64,000 nt of DNA from Leishmania donovani (taxonomy: Eukaryota; Euglenozoa; Kinetoplastea; Trypanosomatida; Trypanosomatidae): positions 5,001 through 69,000 of the forward strand of contig NC_018258.1 of NCBI RefSeq assembly GCF_000227135.1. Direction: 5' to 3'. The translations under genes and the position numbers were made by a program. Shown piece after piece: positions 45,807 through 52,724 of the stretch (its first letter is position 1; the number at the start of each line of letters is the position of its first letter). Under the pieces are notes generated by a model. It was given only the letters and a program-made list of their open reading frames with translations, made no database searches and was not told the origin of the DNA.

Positions 45807-47153
45807 TTAGCTGAGGAGGCCCTCCTTACTAAGGGCGAACGACCTCGTCTTGTTATCCTTACCACCACTGGCAATAATAGACTGCCCCACGTACGTGACG
45901 TCCAGCACCCCATCCGTGTGCATCGCATCTAGCGTGAGCAGAGCCGTGTTGGTACACCGCAGGTCATACACGCGCACCGTGGCGTCTTCGCTGGCTACTG
46001 CGAAGAGGCTGACCCCGCTGTGCTCGGCGTCACCCTCCTGCGCATCCCACAGCCACACCACGCTGTAGAGCCACTGGCGAGGACCGCTGAAGGTCTTCAC
46101 CACATCCTTCTGCCGCGTGTCGAAGAGTCGGGCACGGTTGTCTGTGCAGGCAGAGAGGAGAAGGTCTGCTGCTGCGCTGTTGCCTGCCGGCTTCACGGCG
46201 ATGCGGTTGATGGGGTGGTCGCCTTTAAACTGAGACTGCAGCTGCGCTTCTTCTGTGTCGAGGCACTTGATGTGGCCGTCGTGGCCAGCCGAATAGAGCC
46301 GTGCGGCACCATGGGCAGCAGAGAAGCGGCTGCACAAGACTGGACGACTGTGGTCCGTGAAGGCCACAAGCGGCGCCTTCTTCGACGGCACTGTGTCACC
46401 CTCCATCATCTGTTCCCAGCTGAACACCTTCACCGTGGTATCCCAGGAGGCCGTGGCAACAAGCCTGCCGTCGCCCGGCGCGATGGCGACTGAGTCAACG
46501 CCGTCGGTGTGGGCCTGGATAGACCCCAGAAGCTGCATGTGGCTGTTGTTGCTGTCCAGCTTCCAGGCTGCCACACTGCCGTCCTTGCTAGCGCTGGCGA
46601 ACATGAAGTCCCCGTCGAGCCTGGTGCGCTTGCGACCGATCTTGCTGCTGGCGGGCGTCACTGGGTGGAGGGCCACCTCCTTAACAGCCTCGCGATGGAA
46701 GGAGCCGAGGGCGAGGCAGCTGTCGCCGTCCCACAGTCGAACGCAGTGGTCGTACGAGCCGGTCAAGAGAAGCTCGGCGTTATTGCGGTACGGGGCACGC
46801 ACGCTACTCACCCAGTCATCGTGCGGGAGCAAGTTGCCCTCCTTGGCCTGCAGGGCGGGGGTGTACTCGATATTGAGCAGCTCCTCGCAGCTGATACCGC
46901 GCCGCTGCAGGAAGCGGAACAGCGTCGTACCAATGTACTCATCTTTGTGGAGAAAATCGAAGTTCTGCCCTTCGACACCGAGCACGTTCTGCACGAGTTG
47001 GTTGAGCCCGTCTGGCAGCACGTTGAGCGGTACGGAGAAGCTCTGCTCCGGCATGGGCTTCGAGTAGGTGGTTGTGAAGAAGGTAACCATCGCGCTGCCC
47101 CCGCCGGCGCCCGTGGTGGCCTGCACGGCTGGTGCATTGCGGACAGCAGTCAT
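45807..47153 (-). CDS. YTM1: YTM1/WDR12 ribosome biogenesis WD40 protein
   Basis: A 448-residue protein with an N-terminal NLE domain (about 20-100, including FDFLHKDEYIGTTL) and then the conserved LPHDDWVSSV entry to a WD40 beta-propeller. Repeat motifs such as LLTGSYDHCVRLWDGD, VATASWDTTVKVFSW, LYSAGHDGHIKCLD and FAVASEDATVRVYDL are visible, giving seven blades. The HDDWVSSV junction and NLE domain identify Ytm1/WDR12 rather than Rsa4/NLE1. With Erb1 (BOP1) and Nop7 (PES1) it forms the PeBoW complex needed for ITS2 processing and 60S maturation. Its NLE domain is the contact for the Rea1/Midasin ATPase. The ATG at 47151-47153 is chosen; the 126 upstream codons are leader-like. Confidence 0.94.
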   Translation of the reverse strand: MTAVRNAPAVQATTGAGGGSAMVTFFTTTYSKPMPEQSFSVPLNVLPDGLNQLVQNVLGVEGQNFDFLHKDEYIGTTLFRFLQRRGISCEELLNIEYTPALQAKEGNLLPHDDWVSSVRAPYRNNAELLLTGSYDHCVRLWDGDSCLALGSFHREAVKEVALHPVTPASSKIGRKRTRLDGDFMFASASKDGSVAAWKLDSNNSHMQLLGSIQAHTDGVDSVAIAPGDGRLVATASWDTTVKVFSWEQMMEGDTVPSKKAPLVAFTDHSRPVLCSRFSAAHGAARLYSAGHDGHIKCLDTEEAQLQSQFKGDHPINRIAVKPAGNSAAADLLLSACTDNRARLFDTRQKDVVKTFSGPRQWLYSVVWLWDAQEGDAEHSGVSLFAVASEDATVRVYDLRCTNTALLTLDAMHTDGVLDVTYVGQSIIASGGKDNKTRSFALSKEGLLS

Positions 47154-47842
47154 GATGGAGGCGACGGGCGACGCAGAGCCTTTGAAAGGGGACGGGGCAA
47201 ATGCGAAGTGTAGTTCCGCTGTATATCTGCATGGACAGGAGGGGAGGGACGGTACGGAGGCCATAAGGCGGGGAGCAGAGAGGTGGGGGATGGGGGGGGG
47301 ACGAAGAGCGGATGAGGGGGAGAAGTGAGTGGAAAGGCGGGTCCGCATGGGGGTGTCACCGTGCACTCTCGTGTAAACGAAGGCCGGGTGGTAGAGGTGG
47401 GGAGGGGAGAGCAGAAATGCACAGATACGGACAGACATGCTGTCACTTGCCACGGTATGCCACACCGACTGCGCACAGTGGTTGGCGAAGTGGAAGAGGA
47501 GGGCGAGGGCATCGAGTGCCTCGGAGGCCACGAAGGCCGAGTGCGCGGGTTAGATTAGCGGGACGACTCGAGCTCAATGAAAGTAAAATCGGTTCTCCGG
47601 AGCGGACATGGACGTGCGGGTGCGAGGTTGAATTCCATTGACGTGTGCTCGGTGAGTCGGGACAACGAGCATTCCGGGAGTGGCGCGCTCTAGTGTGTGC
47701 CAGGGCACACACAATGCATCGGCTGTCGGAGGGGGGTCCTTCACCGAGGGTGGCGGCTTTCATGGCGACGAAGCAAGACCCACGGTGCCTCTCTGTCGCC
47801 GCACATTCCTTGCCAGCTCGTCTGTTTTCTTTTGTCCGTCTC
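47154..47842. other. Spacer upstream of YTM1
   Basis: No gene seen between the YTM1 ATG and the small ORF at 47843. The plus strand is purine-rich around 47280-47330, with a G9 run at 47292-47300, giving a polypyrimidine tract for YTM1. The rest would be the 3' UTR of the small membrane protein. Confidence 0.6.
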
Positions 47843-48001
47843 TCACTGCGGTTTGATGCGATCGTTGACTGGCGGCGGCGTCGACTCGGCAAAGGAAATG
47901 TTCAGGTAGACAATGAAGAGGGCTAGGGTGAAGAAGAAGAGCAGCATAGACCAGATGGCGACGTCACCGCTGCGCCAGCTCCACCGGCGGTAAGGTGTCA
48001 T
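47843..48001 (-). CDS. Candidate 52-residue single-pass membrane protein
   Basis: A short open frame, 53 codons including stop, with the ATG at 47999-48001 and TGA at 47843-47845. The product begins MTPYRRWSWRSGDVAIW, a basic/aromatic N-terminus. A clean hydrophobic helix follows at about 17-37 (WSMLLFFFTLALFIVYLNIS), and a polar tail rich in proline ends in NDRIKPQ. High third-position GC, a well-formed membrane span with positive residues on one side, and position in an otherwise long spacer (YTM1 to the next gene) suggest a real gene. Small ER or mitochondrial complex subunits have this shape. No family is recognised. It is easily missed because of its length. Confidence 0.6.
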   Translation of the reverse strand: MTPYRRWSWRSGDVAIWSMLLFFFTLALFIVYLNISFAESTPPPVNDRIKPQ

Positions 48002-48422
48002 TGCCGTCCGGGGATGTCTGCCCTTTGCCTTCCCTTGTACGACCGTCTCTCTGTGAGAAGAACTTGTGCGCGCACAGAGACAGTCACGAGAGCGCTGACG
48101 CCGTGCTGCGCGAACCAGCTCGCCCTCAGCGGAGAAAAGAGCTACAACGGCTCGAGCAGAGATCAGCTGTCGTGGGAGTTAATATGCGAGTGCGCGCGTG
48201 CGTGTGTGTGTGTGTGTGTCGTCGCTCACGCGTTCATCGAAGACGGCGCGCACGCGTGGAGAAGGACAGAAGAAAGGAGAATAGCAAGGGATGAAGCGCT
48301 CCAGCATCAGACGAAAGGAGAAAAGGAGGGGGTCACCAGACACACACGCACACACGCGTAGGGCCTCACATGGATCCATTCTGCTCATCACTTACCGTTT
48401 TTGTTTTTCTGGCGAGACACCG
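48002..48422. other. Spacer
   Basis: No further gene seen. It contains a GT repeat and purine-rich plus-strand sequence at 48255-48330, a candidate splice tract for the 52-residue ORF. Confidence 0.55.
48202..48219. repeat. GT dinucleotide repeat
   Basis: Uninterrupted (GT)n in spacer DNA. Confidence 0.95.
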
Positions 48423-49040
48423 CTAAAGGTAGCAGAGCGCAAGAGCAGAGAGCGCGGGAAGAGAAGAGGGCGGAGACCTCTCACGCGCGCATGTCAGGTG
48501 CGTGATCGGCGGCTCCGGCGGCAAGGGGGATACCATCGTAGTAGATGTGGCCGCCATAATGGGAGGCAACGCCTGAGAGGTGAGGTACACGAACGCGTTG
48601 TTGTGCACATCACACCTGCTGGTGTTAGGCGCCTCGGTGAGTAGCATGGCGTACTCCCTGATGTCTTGTGGACCGGCGCAATGGACAGCCGACCCATCAG
48701 CGCTGCCGCACAAGACGTCTGAGGCGAGCGCTGCAAGGGTACTGGGGCGCTGCTGACGCACGCGCACGCAGCACACGAGCGCGATGCGGTCATCAGCAAA
48801 GAGAAGCGGGCGATCCAGGATAAACTTGTTGCGACCATAAAAGAGTCCCTGCTGCGTGGCAGGTGTCTTCCACAGAGGCGCTGCAGCACCGCACGGGGTG
48901 ACAGTGACGTCCGTGACGGCGTCCACGAGAGGCGCATCGGTCAGCTCGAATTCCAGCGTGCGCGCCTCTGGCTGATACCGTGCAGCGAAAATGAGGCATT
49001 CCATCTGTGTGTCCGGATGCGCGTCTGTATGCTGAGACAT
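48423..49040 (-). CDS. Protein of unknown function, 205 residues
   Basis: The ATG at 49038-49040 (MSQHTDAHPDTQMECLIFAA) is preferred because the longer frame runs through a GT repeat. An ATG 12 codons further in is an alternative. Residues 13-160 look like a small beta-rich globular domain with several cysteines (TLEFELTDAPLVDAVTDVTVTP, RPLLFADDRIALVCCVRVRQ). The C-terminal 45 residues are Pro/Ser/Thr-rich and possibly disordered. No signal peptide or membrane helix is seen. The family was not recognised; the gene call is moderately secure. Confidence 0.65.
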   Translation of the reverse strand: MSQHTDAHPDTQMECLIFAARYQPEARTLEFELTDAPLVDAVTDVTVTPCGAAAPLWKTPATQQGLFYGRNKFILDRPLLFADDRIALVCCVRVRQQRPSTLAALASDVLCGSADGSAVHCAGPQDIREYAMLLTEAPNTSRCDVHNNAFVYLTSQALPPIMAATSTTMVSPLPPEPPITHLTCARERSPPSSLPALSALALCYL

Positions 49041-49061
49041 GCGTGGGCGCCTCACTGCCAC

Positions 49062-49085
49062 TGTGTGTGTGTGTGTGTGTGTGTG
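49062..49085. repeat. GT dinucleotide repeat
   Basis: Uninterrupted (TG)n of 24 bases. Confidence 0.95.
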
Positions 49086-49311
49086 AGCAAGGAAGAAGCG
49101 AAGGGGCGAAGGGCTGAGAAGTGGGTAAGAGGGGGCCATGATCATGAGGAGAGGGGTACAAAACCTCCACAGTCCACGTGCGCCTACGCGTATGCTGGCC
49201 TCAAGTACTCTTGTCAAGTGGTGTCAGAGAACGGCGGTGGAGCGTGTCCTAAATTTTCGCTGGTTTTTATGGCGCTACGGCACACCATTGCTGCTCCCTA
49301 CAGCAGCAACG

Positions 49312-49353
49312 TGCACACACACATGCACTCACACACACACACACACATGCACA
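49312..49353. repeat. CA dinucleotide repeat with ATG/CT interruptions
   Basis: About 42 bases of (CA)n broken by ATGCACT, in the probable 3' UTR of the CLP1 mRNA. Confidence 0.95.
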
Positions 49354-49496
49354 GTCTTGCTAGCGTCGTCCCATGTCGACCGTTACGGCGCGTGGCGCGT
49401 CGTGCGCCCCTCCCCTGTCCAGCATGCCGAGGCACATGCAGAGACGCGTGCTGCAAGTGTTTGGCGTTCTCCCACAAATACTCACCCTCCGCCCTC

Positions 49497-51062
49497 TCAG
49501 CTCTTCAGCACCTCCTCCGTGAGAAGAAAGCAAAGGCCAAGCTCCTTGTCGAGCGGGCAGCCACTCACAAGCAGCGTGAGCCGCTCCGGTGTCACAGATT
49601 CCACCAGCGCAAACCCAAGCACAGTACCATGCCGGATTCTGCGCTCGAACACACTGAAAGGGAGTCGGTGAAGCTCCCCGTCAGGGCTGCGTTCGTACTC
49701 AGTGGCTGTGCTGATTGCGACGATTCGGTCCTTCAGGGCGACGTCCTGCAGGGTAATGAACGACACGGCCGCCACATCCGCCTTCTGCCGGTCCACGTCC
49801 TCGCTGTCCATCATCGGCAGCAGTGTCGACATGGCGGCGATCGCTGCCGCACCGACGGTTGCGACGCGCACCTGCGAGGCCTCGAGGGTGATGAGGGTCG
49901 GCTTCACTGGCGATGTCGGGGTGCCGAAGAAGTACTGCAGCCACCGCTGGCGATTCAATAGCGGCACCGGCACCGAGTTTACCAGCTCCACGGAGTCTAA
50001 AAGAAAGACCTTGAAGTGCTGCCCACCTCCGCAGTCCACCTCGGGCGGCACGTTCCAGCGCGGATCAAGCATCGCCTGCACAATGCCCATCGACCCTTCA
50101 CCACCAAAGCGCTCCCATGCACGCTGCACCAGCTTCCACCGCAGCCATGAGCTACCGACGACGCAAACGTGATCGATGTCGGCTGCCACAATGGTGTCCA
50201 GGAGTGTGTCGAGTGGGTTCGTCTGCGTCTTACCGCTTCCCAGGGCGGCAGGTGCAGGCGAAGCAGAGGCGGTTGGGTCGACGCTCGGCACCGCCGCCGC
50301 CGCCGCTTCCGCCTGCTCCACCGCGTGCGGCTCCACCACGCCAAAGTCAAAGAACAGTCCGCCCACGCGGCAGCGCTCACTGCGCGCCATCTTCTCCATG
50401 CCGTTCGGCAGAAGCTGCTGCACCCAGTGCTGGTAGAGTCGTGGGTTGGCCACACGCGACTGGCCGACTTGGGCATACAGCGCCGGCGTCAGATTCATCT
50501 CCTCCTCGATGTCCATGCAGTGCTGGGCGTGGAAAAGCGCTATACTGCCTGGGAACGCGAAGGCAGGGGTGTCCAGCACCCCATCGAGCAGCAGGGGGTG
50601 GTAGCCGAGGCGCACGGCAAAGTTGCTCAGCCAGCGAACATAGGTGCTCGCCCCGCAGTGGTGGCGGTCGCTCACGAAGAGCACGCGAGGTCCGACGTCG
50701 TCGCGGCCGCGGGCCTCCACTCGTGCTCGCTCCAGGTGGGAGTGAAAATCCAGCAACGAGCGCACCCAGGTCGCCCCGAGCGACGTCGCATAGCAGCGCT
50801 GCAGCACCGTCGGCGGTGCCACCAGTGACAGGGTGCAGCCGGTGGAGGTGAAGATGCTAAGGGAGCGACCGGGCGGCAGGTGCACTGGCACTCCCGGGAT
50901 CAGCTCTGTCCCAAATACCTCTGCCCGCGCCGCGGTTGACGTGTCGTCGTCTTCCACCGGCTTTCGCAGGGTCACCTTGGAAAGCTGTGTGGAGGAGAGC
51001 GAGGTGATGATGCGCAGCTCGCAGAAGGAGCCGAGAACGTACTCCCGCTCCAAGGCTACCAT
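49497..51062 (-). CDS. CLP1: CLP1-like mRNA 3'-end processing factor with degenerate P-loop
   Basis: A 521-residue homologue of Clp1. The N-terminal beta-sandwich domain is recognisable from MVALEREYVLGSF, AEVFGTELIPG and FTSTGCTLSLV. The central P-loop domain keeps the framework (LLDFHSHLERAR, RVLFVSD, NFAVRLGYHPLLLD, FPGSIALF). The Walker A segment reads SDRHHCGAST (131-140), so the invariant lysine is Ala138 and the first Gly is gone. The C-terminal domain (RRIRHGTVLGFALVESV, PERLTLLVSG) is also Clp1-like. In other eukaryotes Clp1 belongs to cleavage factor II/IA and, in animals, is an RNA 5'-kinase; kinase activity is not expected here. The ATG at 51060-51062 is the first in frame; longer frames begin with TTG. 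In trypanosomatids polyadenylation is coupled to trans-splicing. Confidence 0.88.
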   Translation of the reverse strand: MVALEREYVLGSFCELRIITSLSSTQLSKVTLRKPVEDDDTSTAARAEVFGTELIPGVPVHLPPGRSLSIFTSTGCTLSLVAPPTVLQRCYATSLGATWVRSLLDFHSHLERARVEARGRDDVGPRVLFVSDRHHCGASTYVRWLSNFAVRLGYHPLLLDGVLDTPAFAFPGSIALFHAQHCMDIEEEMNLTPALYAQVGQSRVANPRLYQHWVQQLLPNGMEKMARSERCRVGGLFFDFGVVEPHAVEQAEAAAAAVPSVDPTASASPAPAALGSGKTQTNPLDTLLDTIVAADIDHVCVVGSSWLRWKLVQRAWERFGGEGSMGIVQAMLDPRWNVPPEVDCGGGQHFKVFLLDSVELVNSVPVPLLNRQRWLQYFFGTPTSPVKPTLITLEASQVRVATVGAAAIAAMSTLLPMMDSEDVDRQKADVAAVSFITLQDVALKDRIVAISTATEYERSPDGELHRLPFSVFERRIRHGTVLGFALVESVTPERLTLLVSGCPLDKELGLCFLLTEEVLKS

Positions 51063-51513
51063 GTCCTCCGATTCTGCAAGGGAGGGGGTGGGCAGAGCGG
51101 TGGTGGTCGACCGCAATCGCCGTCCTCGTGAAGGGGCGGCCGGTGCGAGCGGAGGGAGGGGCGGGAAGAGACGAAGGACAGGAGAGAGTGGGGAGGGGGG
51201 AAGGGGGAGGAGCGTCGGGTGAAATACCTACAAAAGGCGGTATCATTTTGTCATGCGTGCGCTGCTACTGCTGCCCTCACCCTGACTCCCGCACGCATCG
51301 CAAAACAGAGGGGTCAGCTGACTTCAACTGTATCTCCAGTATCGGTCCTTCATGATCCTTTAGCTTCACATGTCCGCTTACGGTGTCTTTCTGCGTCACA
51401 AGAGGGGAGCTCCAGGCACACATGGCGAAACTGCTTCCCTGTCCACATCACCAGCAGACGCGTGCCTCAAAGAAGGGGGGACGCATATTTAGCAGCCGTG
51501 CCACTGTGCGCAC
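51063..51513. other. Spacer upstream of CLP1
   Basis: No gene seen. The minus strand has two pyrimidine tracts before the CLP1 ATG: a long one at 51215-51140 and a short one ending TTGCAG, with its AG at 51074-51075 (only 11 nt before the ATG). The AG nearest the long tract is at 51125-51126. Either could accept the spliced leader. Confidence 0.55.
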
Positions 51514-52137
51514 TCACCGCCGCGCGTTTGCCGGCGTTTCAACAATCCAGCTGTTGTAGCCAGTAGGCAGTGAAGGCCGTGCGGCCGCTGGTTGGGGGAC
51601 GAGCTGCTCTTCGACAACACCGTGGTCGTTCACTGTGGCGCGTCGGAGTAGGTGTGCCTCTTGCAGCACCTGCGCGACGGCCAGCAGCACATCTGTGTCG
51701 CCTTGCAGCATCGCTTTGGCGTGCTCCCGCTCCACCGGGTCGTCCATTTGACGGCGCAGCTCCTTGATGATGCTGTACACCTCCGCCGTGGCGATGCCGT
51801 GCACCTTGGATGGGGCGTGGACGGGCGGCAGTGGCGGCAGAGGGTACACCTGCCTCTCCTCCTCTTCGTCGCTGTCATCACCATCGTCCGCCTCCTCGTC
51901 CTCTTCGGCGTCGTCTTCTTCGTCGCCTTCTTCGTCAACAGCGTCGTCATCGTTGTCGGCGCCGTCCTGGTCAACGTCACTGGCGGCGGTGGAAGCCGCA
52001 TTCGTGTCGGAGACCGTCGCGTCGTTGGGCTGCTCCTCTTCGTCTTCCTCGTCGTTGGACATGACCGCCTGATCCTCGCCCTCCATTTCTACTGCTGCAA
52101 GATGCGGTTCTTGCCCATCCGTCGAAGAGGGCTCCAT
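51514..52137 (-). CDS. Acidic protein of unknown function, 207 residues
   Basis: The ATG at 52135-52137 begins MEPSSTDGQEPHLAAVEMEG. Residues 15-95 are an extreme Asp/Glu tract, partly repetitive and surely disordered. Residues 96-207 form a more ordinary part: a proline-rich linker (YPLPPLPPVHAPSK), then a helical segment (AEVYSIIKELRRQMDDPVER, DVLLAVAQVLQEAHLLRRA) and a tail (SLPTGYNSWIVETPANARR). The acidic-plus-helical layout is common in nuclear chaperone-like or chromatin-associated proteins, but no specific family is recognised. The upstream open frame lacks protein-like character. Confidence 0.72.
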   Translation of the reverse strand: MEPSSTDGQEPHLAAVEMEGEDQAVMSNDEEDEEEQPNDATVSDTNAASTAASDVDQDGADNDDDAVDEEGDEEDDAEEDEEADDGDDSDEEEERQVYPLPPLPPVHAPSKVHGIATAEVYSIIKELRRQMDDPVEREHAKAMLQGDTDVLLAVAQVLQEAHLLRRATVNDHGVVEEQLVPQPAAARPSLPTGYNSWIVETPANARR

Positions 52138-52724
52138 GGTGCTGTGCCTCTCTGCGTGGCTTAAACCTAGCACGTGCTGCTCATGGAGAGAGGCGTGCGC
52201 GAAAAGAAGCACAACCAAAGGGGTCGCCGCGGTGTGACAGGCGAAGGGAGGATAGAGAGCGTATTCGTGGGGGTTGTGAAAAGCAAGGAGAAGGGAATGG
52301 AGGAGCGTATCGGTAGCAAGACGGTTCGGCGCACGAATTAGAAGCCGTCGGAGAGAGAGCAAGTGAGTGAGTGAGCACTTTAGAAGCGGTGCGGCCAGCG
52401 TGTAGCGGAGCAACGGAAGCGGGACGTGCGCCTGCCGAGGGCCTTTTGGGCAGGCGACTATCACTGTTGGTAGAGTTGAAAAGGATGCGGGACAACGGCG
52501 ACACAGGGGTGTAGTCTACATCAAAATCGCCCCGGGGAGGGGGTGGCGACTAAAACGAACAAAGGAAGGGGACGCCCGCAACAAGCCCACCAGGGCACAT
52601 CACGGAGAGTGGCGAAGAGGGGCAGCGGTGGTCAGCCATCCTGCCGTGCCGAGAAACACGTAGCGACGCAAGCACTGCCCAAGAGGGAGCACTGTACGTG
52701 CAACGTTGCCCTTCACTCCTCTTT
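52138..52724. other. Spacer
   Basis: No gene seen. It holds the leader of the acidic protein gene and the 3' UTR of the CCDC39 mRNA. Confidence 0.55.

Larger units (their letters stand above)
49041..49496. other. Spacer with two long CA/GT repeats
   Basis: No gene seen. Two microsatellites occupy 49062-49085 and 49312-49353. The purine-rich plus-strand stretch at 49086-49135 may be the splice tract for the 205-residue gene. Confidence 0.6.

Noticed and set aside
51063..51116. N-terminal extension of CLP1
   Set aside because: The only start available for the extension is TTG; the first ATG at 51062 begins at the conserved LERE segment.
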